Below, one piece after another: positions 29,501-41,500 of a DNA stretch of 64,000 nt. The position numbers and the translations under genes are program-made. Positions within the stretch are counted from its first letter, which is position 1. Each line of letters starts with the position of its first letter. The notes beneath the pieces are model-generated. The model did not search any database. It saw only the letters and a list, made by a program, of their open reading frames with translations, and was not told the origin of the DNA. Location of the stretch: positions 50,021,501 through 50,085,500 of the forward strand of contig NC_134370.1 of the NCBI RefSeq assembly GCF_035582795.1, given 5' to 3'. This DNA comes from Mycteria americana. Taxonomy: Eukaryota > Chordata > Aves > Ciconiiformes > Ciconiidae.

Positions 29501-32500
29501 TTCCAGAGATTAGATGCACAGCATTTCAGTTCCTGTTCAATAAAGTTATTAGTTGTTTGTACAAATTAGAATTGACATTTATATAAATGATAAATAAATA
29601 GAAAAGAAACATTAATAGTTCCCATACCAACAGTACAATTTTAAGATCCAAATGTTTATAATGGCCATGTTCAAGTTTGGAACCGTAGGTCATACGAGAG
29701 AGTGGAAAAGGGAAGCAGTGCCCCTTAGAGAACCATTAGCTTTTTAGTCTGAGTTGTTCTAAGAAAATTGCATCTGAACGTGAAATACATTATAGCAGAA
29801 GAGCACAGTTAAGTAGAAGAGCACATTTTAATACTTCGTTTCATAAAAATAAAAGGAAGTTCTATTGAGGGGGATGTTTTTCTAGAAAGTTAATTCACCT
29901 CACAGTGATAATCACTGTATTTGTTTCTAAGTACCTACAGAATACACCATTTCATTAGCAGTTTTTTCTCTTCAAGAACTGAGGAAGGTTTCACTTCAGG
30001 AAGTTTTAAACTTTACAAAGTTATGATTCAACTCCATTTTCCTCTATCCATTTCACATTAGTATAATTGTCTTTTCATTTGATAAAAGAGCTACAACTTC
30101 TAATACTTGGTCAAAATTACTAAAAAGTACCAGCCTGACTGTAGATTACGAAGAACACAACATTGTTGTGCAGAGTTAGTCACGTGAGAGTGGTGCACTT
30201 AAATGACTGGTAAGGTTTTGTTCAAATCTTGGCATTTTGAGGTTTTTGTGGCTACAGATTTCAGTTCTCTCCTTGGCAATCTTTCTCCTTTCTCTGCTAT
30301 CTTTAAGCAGCAAGAAGCAATTTTTCCTTTCTTCTGTGGATGAAAGAAACTGATAGGCTACAGAAAGCACCCGTAAGTCACATTATTTTCCTGCCACAGT
30401 GTTTCCAAGCAAGCGTCCCTCTGTTACTGGTGAGACCTGGCAGCGTATGTGCAGTTCCAGGTGCTCAAATGGCAGCTGAGAGTTGCTGGATGTTGTCTCT
30501 GCCTTCTTAGTTGGACATCCCACTACCCCTGCAAGGTCTAATTTATGGTGGCCGTGCCCTAGCAGTGCCATTGATGCCAGCAATGCATTTGCTCCCAAAG
30601 TTTCTGCATTTTTATGTTGCATATTTTAACAGCATCAACCATGACATAATATTAAGATGTAGAAAAAGGAATAGAAATAAGAAGCAAACAATATGATCAA
30701 GTTAACATCTAAAGACACTAATTTTTTAAATCTTCTGATATTTTTGTGTAGCTGATTTCTGGAAGGCAATGTGAGCTAGCAGGCAGAGTAACCAAGTGGC
30801 TACTACAAGAGATGTGAGAGAGTATCCAGGCTGCTGTGAGCTTTTCTGTTATTTGTGGTTTGGAAAGCGCACATGTACACCTTTGTGTACAAACGTGTAC
30901 AAACGTGTTGCTGGTGACTTCAGTGAAGTGTCAGCTTAACAAAAAGTAAGCTTTTGCAAAATCATTGCCCTGATGGTAATGGGAAATTTGTGGTAAAGTA
31001 AGTCATGGGGCAACACAACAGAATGAAAACGAGAACTCAAATAAGTTACAGGATCTGCTATGAAAAGTACCCATGTACAGTCTTTCTATTCGGCAACACT
31101 TAAATCATGTCTTCCAGTTACATTTGTGAAAAGTCTTCAGCAAGTCTCCCAAAAATGAAACAAAAATGATGGAAGTACATGTCCGTGTTCCTGAGTTAGC
31201 CTGGGGCTGAGGGCTCTCGTGTATACCCCGTAGGTCTCCAAGGGCCAGCACCAGCTGTGTCCCCCAGTCCTGGATTTAAAGGACCCTGGAACAATGGATT
31301 ATCGTTGGCAGCGTTGCTTGCCACACCAAAATGGATGTGGTGAATGTCTCATAGCAAATGCACCATCTTGTTCAGCAACTTCCTTTGATAGCTGGCGAAG
31401 CTGCTTTGACCAATTAAAAACATACCCTCTTGTGGGCTTAGGCTTGGACTTGATAACTTGTCCACTGTCTAACTATTTGGAGGAGAACAGCTTCTTGCCA
31501 GACTTAAACCAACTCATTTTTAACCTGGAATACTGTGATAAGATTTTTTTGATTATTATTTTGTGGTGGGGGGAAAAGCAACCTTTGAGGAAATAATTGA
31601 ATAAAAAGGTAAATATTATTATCATTTTAGACACACGATGAATGTCTTATAGCTTTCTAAATGTATGGATAATCTTTAGTAAATGTTAATAATTGATTCA
31701 TAATATTATGATTCTTTGGTCTAGCACAGTGTAGTTCCTTGAGAACCTGGCTTTCCAAATCAGTTGAATACCCACTTCTCAGTTCTTTGGTTTGCCTTTG
31801 CATAGACAAAAAACTTGCTTGCTGGCTTCCTGTTCTTCCTGACCAGAAAATGAATTAGCCTCTTTGAAAGATAATTCCAGTGTTTTTTATGGTATGTATG
31901 GACAGAAATAATTGACATGAATGATGTCTTTCAAGAGCTGCGAATTTCCAAGCAAAACAAGAAAACCTAAATCCATTAGTAGAACTAGACTAAATATTGC
32001 TCTAAAAATCAGCACTTCCACTCTGCAGTAATCCTGGACTAACCTTGCTTAGTACACAAGGAGTGAAAAAGTTCTTGGTCTGAGACTGAACCTTTTTTTT
32101 TGTTACTTGTAATAAAATATCTGATGATATTTAGCATACATGCATAGAACCATTGAAAACCAACCTGTGATCTTAAACTTCTTTAAATCTCTGGAAGGTT
32201 GCAGGCAAAGTTTTAAATTTAATTAGTTTCTCTTTTTTTAAGTGCTTTACATATGTAAAATGTGTGCAATTACAACTTGGAAACAGAAATTTATATTGTC
32301 ACCAAAAATGCTACTTCATAGTGAAAAAAAAGTAAATCTTCACAAGGCAATTTGATTGAACTACTAGTGCTTGAAAAATTAGTAGCATGCATCTACATTA
32401 CATGTCTAATTAGGATATATGAATGATAAGAATATATGAATTATCAGTTCACTTCAATTTGGCTAATATTTGTTCAGTATTTTTCATACAGTCATTCTTC

Positions 32501-35500
32501 AACTTTCTGGCTGACATTTTAGTTTTCTCAGTGAAAATTCTGTTTATTACTTGCAAGATGCTTATAAACTCAATTACCTGATTATGAAGATATAGTTTCA
32601 AAGACTAGAGGATTCTTATTTTAATTTTCTTGTAAAATTAACCATTGGCTTAGTAAGATTTTACTTCTGATTTGACATGTAACTGCTGATACATTCTGTA
32701 TCATTGCTGTATCATTCAAAATATCTGGATCCTATTAGTTATGAAGATTTTATTACCCTGCTTTGACAAAAACTCATACATACACATTTAAAAGTAACTG
32801 TGTTTTTCATTCATGATAAAAGGAATATAGAGAAAGATTAAGTGAAAGACAAATACACATATATAGAGTATGTAAATAGAATTAGGAGATGTTCACCAAA
32901 ACCTCTTTCCCTTGCTAGTTTTCATGCGAAAGTTACCCCTCTGTATGCCAGCAGTTATCTCCCTGTCCTTGGCAAGCAAGGAAAGGAGTCGCACTTTTAT
33001 GATTCTCATTCCTGCAGGATCACCAGAAAGTTATTTTGGGGCCCTTGGAGCTTCACAGAAAAATTAAATGAGCTGCAACGTTCCCTTTGCTACCCAGAGG
33101 AAAATGGTACCCGGGTTATTTGGGTCCATATGGTTTCTTAGTTCCCTAGCAAAGGCCTTCAGTCCTGCGAAGATCTCCTTTGCAAGGTGCCAGGAAGCAG
33201 TGGCAGGAGGGGAAGGCTGCTGGAGCTGTCCTGCTGGGAATACAAGGACTTTGTGCAGAGTCCAGGATGGACTATCCTCCTAGCAGTCACCTCAGATCTG
33301 TAGCCAGACACCCTACCTAAGTGACAGGGAAAGCCTTATCTCCCAGCAAAATGATGAGTTCCCCTCACATCTTTATTACTGTTCCATACCACAAGGAGCT
33401 TTTAATTTTTTTGATTGATTGTCCTTTTTTATTGCTCAAGTGCTGTGTGGCATATTGCTGGCTTTTGTCATTGTAGTCTGTTTTGAAAGACTGGCTTTTA
33501 TACTGCTTCAGACTTTCACAGCTAGAAGAATTGCAGTAAATGGCCAAGCAATATACTATATAGTGAATATTGGCCCAAGTAAACGTGAAGAAATGGTTTC
33601 CATCTAGAGACTGTAGAAGTCATGAGTCATGCTTTCCTCAGTGATAAACTTCAGAAGTACCAATACAGTGGATCAGGATGGTTATTGCACTTGAGGGTGC
33701 AGAGTGCACTCTCCAAAGAGTCACACGGGAGCATGGGGGTTGCCTGGTAGGGCAGAAGAGAGTGCCTGACCCTCTGGCTCTTGGAGATCAAGCAAATTAG
33801 CAGGACCTGCAGAAGGCTATAAACTGGTGCGAGTGACAGAAGATAACTGATAGGCAACCTTGAAAGGTGTTGCTTGGTAAAAAGTTCCCGCAGGCCATCA
33901 CATTAGTCATTGCGCTGGACAGTCAGCTAGTGTGGATTCAGTAGGTGCAGCATACATGGTATAGGAAAGCTGGACATTCAGACAGAGAGCAAGCAGGGAA
34001 AATTGTATTCTTAACGGTGACTTTTAGCAAAGGTTAAAAGTAAACAAAATTGGATATTAGAGTGGCATATATTGTGCAACATCGATAACCATTGGCTAAT
34101 ACGGTGTAGAGGTTGCTTCAGTTCAGCACAGTAAAGGATTTAAGATGCTCTAGCTTCTCATGTTCAGCAGGCTTTTATATTGGGGGCAGACTGTGCCCTT
34201 GGCCAGTGCTTTCTGGTGTGCTAACCCTGAACCACATCACCACGCTCTGTAACAGGGGCTCCACCTCTGAAACGTATCAGGGTCCTGAGTTTGGCTGGCA
34301 GCACAAAGAAAACTTCATTCATTCATCATGAAATAGCATTTCAGAAACTTATTTGCTGTGTCTCTTACCTGTGCGTAGTTTGGTTCTTCAGAGGGCTATT
34401 GTAATGTTTACTGTGTTGGGCCAAAAATAAGCTAAGCTAAGCAGGTGCATCTTCTTTGGAATTTAAGCTAAGCACAGGCAAAACCAATAAAGTTGTATGA
34501 ATATCTATAAATTTTGAGAGCAAGCAAATGAACAAAATTTCTATTAATGAAATACAGAAAACATTAATGTGAGTTCTTGCTCTGGATAAAAAAAAAATTA
34601 AAATATAGCTTATACTAATTTGATAGAGAGGTCTCAATTCAGAAAAAGAAAACCACAAGCAAATATTAATGGAACCTAGGCACATATCTGAAGTTAAGCA
34701 GGTGCTTAAATGCTTGGCTGTACAGAAATGTGGTGTTTAATTAGGATCTTGTTACGTTTGACAGGCATATGTGACTTTCAGGCTAGAGAGAGAGCAACAA
34801 GAAAAGCTAATTCTGGGTAAACGTGTTTGGATTCGCGTATGTGGCAGGAGGAAAAGCAAGCTTTCTGCACTGGATTTCAGTAAGGAGTTTATATCTCACA
34901 TAAGAGCATTTTGTAAGATGAGTATTCCAGGCCTGCAAAACTTCCTGAGATCATTCAGCCAATTGACTGTTTTTTAAAAAAAAAAAAAAAAAGAAAAATA
35001 AAAAAGAAAAAGAAAAAAAAGTCAAGAGGCGTCTTTTTCCATGGTAAAGAAGTCATAGGCAAGGTTTTCATTTGTTTTCTTCGTTGTTCATCTGTGAAGT
35101 CAAGTGCTGGACTCCACTTTCTCCACCAATTGACAGTGAAACAAGGAATATGTGCTCTGCTAGAGGTTTATTTGTTTGGGTTTTTTTCCAGTAAGGGGTG
35201 ACTCATGATTTTTTTTTTTTTTTCAGAGTACATAATATAGTGTATCAGGTTTAGTAGCTGCATTAGTACAACGAGCTGAAATCATTAAATTGATTCCACA
35301 TGTGATAAATACCAGATTAAAACAAGCAGCAGCCCTTGTATATACCTTCCTATCTTTAATGTTGATAACATCATAGTAGTAAAAATGTTGAAAAGAAAAA
35401 GATAATGAAATAATAATTCCATGAAAGCTGTTTGGGTATCTGCACTGTTAATTTGGCAAGAGTTCACTAATTATCCATGGCATTTTTAGAACAGGTAAAG

Positions 35501-38500
35501 GAAGTGATGTGTGAAACAAAAAAATGAAAAGTCCCCAAAACTTCTTTTCCTCTGCCTGTTCATCAAGTGTATAGGGGCCATTAAAAAGAAATCAAGAGTT
35601 CTGTTGTTCTGTCTTGGACCAGAAATACCAATTGTAGTTATTTTAGTACAGTTACAATTGATTTTAAGTACTTGTCTGATTGTAAAAAGTACCACAGAAG
35701 AACATAGACTTATATAATAACCATTCTGGTTAATTTAAAATTCAAACAGTAATCACAAACTCGAAAGGCACCCTTTTGCTTTGGTGGTAGCCGATAGTTA
35801 AGTTTAGAATCATCCAAATACTTCAGTGATAATATTCCTCAGAGCAATGTCTGAATGTATGGTTAATTGTCACATATTTGGCTGTCTTTTAAAAATTAGT
35901 CCTGTCTTTAAGGGCGTTAAGACATTTCTACCAGTATTTTGAAAGGTTTTCAGTGTCTTTTTGCCTGGCAAACTGAAAAAAATGCAAACTATTACTTTGT
36001 TGATCTTGTTTTTAAACTGAACTGCATTATCAACTGAGAGTGTGCTCTGAAGGTATTGTTAAAAGTGCTTTGAAAACTTGTAAATCCCTGTAATTTATGT
36101 TCCTGTGGTCTCAACTGCTTCTTTCTGTCCTTCTGGTTTTAATTTGAATGCAGTCTTGTCTGGGTGTGTACCTGTAAAATTGTGTTTTTTCAAGTACAAT
36201 TTACAGTCGTGACCCTAAGTTTTACAGTGTTCTAACCTTATAGGAGCTTCCTCCTATGCTGAAAAGCCAACTTTGGGTCAAACAGCTCTTTCATATTATA
36301 ATTGTCTAATCAAGGTTACTTGGAACAGATCCGATTTTGGCATTTTTTAGTTTATCACAAAGACTTTATAAGAATATCAAGTAAATTGGAAAGGTTCCTT
36401 TGCAGGAGACCAGTAATAGCATTGCCTTATTTCTTCAGATGTACACAGTTGTAAACTTAGCCTGCTTCATGACAACAGTCCCATTTATCTAAACAATTCT
36501 CCTTTTAGAGTCAATGGCACTGATAGAAACTGAGATAAGAAATACAGATGGGAGGATCTTTCTGAGTCTCGACTTACTGAAACTCCTTGCTGTGCAGCTT
36601 ACAATCACCTTTTCTTTTTGGTGCCTGAGAATGCGTGGCAGACATCTACCATGAAACAGAGTCCTCTCTAATTGCCAGAGAGCACTCTAGTAAAGGATGA
36701 TCGAACTTCGGGAGGGTTTTTACAGTCCTGGTGATCTCGTTCTTGATTTATTTTTTTCCCCTAAAGACATCTTTACTGTGTTTAAATGGCAGGGATTGGG
36801 GTTTTTTGTTTCGCAGCTCTAACTTACAATAGTCCCTTTGCTATAATTCTTTGTCTTTTGAATGAAGGTATTACATGATCTATTTTATTGTAATCTTCAG
36901 ATTAATCCACTTCTCATTTACTTACTGTCTTTTTGGGTGATACAGGAAAAAGAAGTTTCACAGTCTTACATTCTTTGTGTTCCTCTGCAATAAAAATAAT
37001 ACTTGCACACTAAAACAGAAGTTCTTTGGACTAAATGTTGTAAGCTTTATTTTTAGCATTTACTCCTCAGCCATGCTCATTTTTTTAGCATGACTTCAAC
37101 ACCCTTGGTGGTTAACAGGAAGAGAAAAACAGATAGATCACGTGTTTTAATTTTGTTACGTTTGTATTTTCAGATCATTGTACAATCTGGCCGTCACCCC
37201 ACGGTGCTGCAAAAACTATGCCAGTTGCCTTTCCAGTATTTCAGTGATCCTCGTTTAATCAAAGTGCTCTTCCCTTCGCTAATAGCTGCTTGTTACAATA
37301 ACCCTCAGAACAAGATCATCCTGGAGCAGGAGATGAGTTGTGTTTTACTCGCCACGTTCATTCAGGTAGCTATTGCAGTAACATAACAGCGGCGTGCAGG
37401 ATAGCTGCAACAGTTTTTCTCGCCTTTGCTGTGTATATGGAAATCATTTGACTTAAGTAAAACAACTAAACAGCATTGAAGTACTTTAAGATTCTCTGCA
37501 GCTCTTTTCAAACCACAGATTATGCCTGTACTTGAGGCATCTTGTAACACTAAAAGGTTACCGAGTAGTTCAGGTTCTCACTATCACATGCAGAACCCTG
37601 TTTTCATTGAAGTTATTGGACGTGCTAGGAAGATTTGATGTAGATCCTGCTATTACAAGACAATTCTTAAAATATTTATTTTTTAAAAACTACTGCACAT
37701 ATAGCATATCTGAAATCGGTATATTAATGTGTTTACATACAAATGTACAGTTGTATACTGTGTACAATAGATTTACGGAGAGAACTGAACAGAAGTGTAT
37801 ATATTTTATGCAGAAAATACACACAACATATGTTACCGGTCTAATCTTACAATCTTTATTTTTGACAGTAAGCCACTGAGGTCATTACAAATACTGTTTT
37901 GAATAAGGATTTACAGCATTTTTGTTCCCTTTGTCTAAATTTATATGCTGTGCTTTATGTATCAGGTTTTATGCATGCCTCATGTTTTTCCTACATTTTA
38001 TTGACTGTTTCCAATGAATAAATGAAGTTTTCATAAACACTCTACTATTAAAAAATAATATGCTTTTAGGAGTCTAGTAACTCTGTATCAGTCACCTGAA
38101 AGTTACTGTTGTTGATACAGAAATGTTAGTCAAACTCTTTTTCCTAATGCTTTACAGCTAGTTCAAGGGTAGACTACACGGACTTGGGAGAGAAGGCACA
38201 AGAACTAAACATTTACTAAAAGTCTTAGCATAACATCAAACTTCTGAGTGCAACCACTTTTTATCCTTTTAATAGTAAAATAATTGCATAGCAGTTTAAA
38301 AAAAAAGTTTGGAACTTAGTATTAAAAGAATTTGCCATATACTAATGAACTTTAGTTAAATACAAAGCTATAATTCATCTTTGACTTTCTTACAGTGAAA
38401 CTACAGATTTCAGTGTAGAAGTTGCAGTGGCAAAAAATAATTTAAGCGTTATGACTAAATGCAGCAAGTTTAGTGTGGTTTTTTCAGCCAAAAAACATGA

Positions 38501-41500
38501 AAGTGGAGGAGAGTGTTCCTTATATGAATAATTAAGGTTATTTACCTTGATTTCTGTGCTATAAGAGAGAGAATGTCATTTAAATCTCCAGTAGCTACAG
38601 CAAAGCATAAGTATATTTACAAGGGTCAACGTTACTAATTTTCCAATTAGAGGTATGTCAGATGCCAAGTCCACATACCATTCTTGCAGGCGTTTAAAAA
38701 AGGTCTTATATTAAAATATGGAAGATCCTTGTGTGCTGTAAAGTGTCATGTCTTTGCCAACTTCACTGGTACTTTAGTATTTTACCCATTTTAAAATCTC
38801 ATCCCAAATGTTCCACATGCGTGCACACACACACAGAGAACAACTCTGAAAGGAACCAAGGAATGCTCGGATACCCCCACACACAGAGGAGACTTGCCTC
38901 TGTACTTTTATTTCAACTCGCTGCTGTTTGTCAAGCAAATCTCTCATTTGCTTCAGTGGAAGGTTTGGGAAAGACTGTAAAATGTTTCCCCGTGACTAGA
39001 AAATGAGATTCTTCCTGTGCCAGGGAATGCAAAAAGAAGTCCCGTTTACGTAAAAGTTTGGTGGTGTGTACAAATATAACACTTAAATACAGTGTGTTAA
39101 ATGTGTGCAGCGTAAATCAAAGGAAAATGATTGCTGGATTTTACAGCAACCTACGTTATATGTTGTATCTCCCTACCAACAGATTTATTTCCATCATCTA
39201 AAGTTTGCATCATCCTTTTTATTTTTGTTACTTCTGTTTCTAGATGTGCTGAAATAATTAAAAAACATTTGGGAGTATCCATGATTTCCTAAATTGTATC
39301 TCTTATGTCAAATACCTTCTCTGCTCAATGAATACTCACTCAAACAAAAGATAGGATCCTAAAAGCCCTCTCCGTACTGGAGCAGCTGACTTGCATAATC
39401 CTACGTTGTTCCGAGCGAAGTCAGTGTCCTTGCTGACTCTGGAGGATGCAGCATCCCGTCCGATAGCAGCAGGGATCGCACATCGCGTTGGGCACTTAAA
39501 TTAACTGCACCTCAGCTGGTTACACAGCTGGCTGCAGCGTTGGCCAGAGGTAATCACCTCTGTGGAACAACTTCACTTACTCTCAGGAGATCAGCACCTC
39601 AGGCTCCTGGGTCACTGGGAAGCACAGCCAATGAAATTGGGATAATTCAAGAATTTTGTAAGAGTGTATTTGGAGTCAGGAGCATAAATCTAAAACACCA
39701 TTTGTCATAAAGAAACACAGCTATAGTAAATGTTCTCTTAAATTAAAAATGATGATGATGACTATTTCCTAAGAAGATATTAAAACCTCATTTTTTCTGT
39801 TGTGTAGTAAAAGTAATTGGGGGTGGGGGGTGGGATGTTTTTTGTTTGTGGTTGGTTTTGGTTGTTTTTTGTTTTGTTCGGGTTTGTGTTTTTTTGTGGG
39901 GGTTTTTTGTTTGGTTTTGTTTTGTTTGTTTTGTTTTGTTTTTTCAAAAAAGGTATAAATAAAGGTATAAAAATCCACTATATATTACAGAATTTAAGTG
40001 CTGGCATATTCTGTTATGTAGCAAACTAGCCAGAGTTTGTTAATTTACAAATTTCATAAAGTATTAGTATTTTTGAATGACCATGAAGACTTAAAAATGT
40101 TGTTTTAATTCCTCAGATGTAAGATCTAAAAACCTGATGCTGTTTTGTTTTGTTCCCCCCCCCCCCCCTAGGATTTTGCACAGAGTTCAGGCCAAATGGA
40201 TAATCAGTTATCTCAGCAGAGGGGTATGTCTCCAAGGAAATGTAACAGTAGCAATTGGGTAACAAAATGTGTAGATACTCTATTTTACTGTGATTTAAGT
40301 TTTTTGATCGGGATCACGATTAAAGAAATTACAGTAAATTGCAAAATAATTATAATTTTGCAATATATTATAATTTTGCAATATATTATAATTTTGCAAT
40401 ATATTATAATTAAATAATTATTTTACAGTTGGGGGAGAGGTGCTCTAGCTTACGTTCTGACTTAAACATACATGTCTTCCAGTATGCTGCTCATCGTATC
40501 AGGAATTCAGACTGTTAATCTTTATTAAATGCTATGTGGTATCATGTCTTAAAATGTGATACTGTACATGCACGTATTTAATTAGCTGTCTCAAAGGCTA
40601 CCTTCGAAAGTTTCAGGTTGCAGAAGCCACACAGCTATGCCAATACACCTGGGGAGCCAAAAATTAGGCAAATACTGTCCTGTAAAGTTTGTCAGTTTGC
40701 AGAAGAGTTGCAATTTTTTCCCCCTCAGTTGTTGTAAATATTGTGTAAAATGCAGTTAACCTCTGTAGGCTAAATATTTGAAAGATTCTTAGCTAAGACA
40801 GCTATTGTTAAACACGTCTGAGATTCAAGTGTGTTGATGGGAATCTGGTCTTGAGTTGCCCATATTTTGCATGAAGTATATCGCTCAGACAGTCATTTCT
40901 CCCTAATAGCAAGCAGAAATCCACCACCATTTTGCTGAATGTTTGGCAGAAGGTGAGCAGTTCTAGGTCTAAAACATAAGCTTTGTGTTTAAAAATAAAT
41001 TATAAAATATAAAATTAATATCAATTTATGGAGATTTTTACTGTCAACATTATACCTCTTAGTCTGAAGCAGCCTCGTGCAGTGTCTGCAGTGCAGACTT
41101 TCCAGGATTGTGTTTGCATGAGAATCTGCCTGAGAAACATCTAAAATCAAAGTAGAAAACTGCTTTTTATTTTCACTATTCAAACTGAATGAACTTTTAA
41201 ACAAAGATGACTATGTGATGACATGTGAGTGTGATTTCTAAACATTCCCTAGTTGCAAAAAAGCTGACTTAATAATAGTATAAGCAGGATTGTTTTTATC
41301 CATTATATCACTTGAATATGAAGGACGGTGTCCCCAAAAAACAAATAGGAACAATAATGCAGCTGGGAATAAAACTTTGAAAGTGCAAACTTCACTGTTG
41401 GGTGCTGCGCTGCAACACGCTGCTCGACGGGTGGGACCGCACAAACCTGTGCATGCATGTGTAGTTGTGTGCACGTCACCAGCAGTACTCGTAGGAGTAA

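Larger units (their letters stand above)
20437..37173 (+). other. SCAPER: SCAPER intron, 16.7 kb
   Basis: The longest intron here. It includes a simple TA/AAT stretch at about 21462-21538, an AT-rich homeodomain/octamer-motif stretch at about 24140-24370, a T20 run near 25301, an A-rich C-spaced tract near 25998-26030, a 23-bp imperfect tandem duplication at 26357-26402, and an A-rich GA tract at 34974-35023. A 124-codon open frame at 24910-25284 and a 100-codon one at 31294-31596 match nothing I know. Confidence 0.85.
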
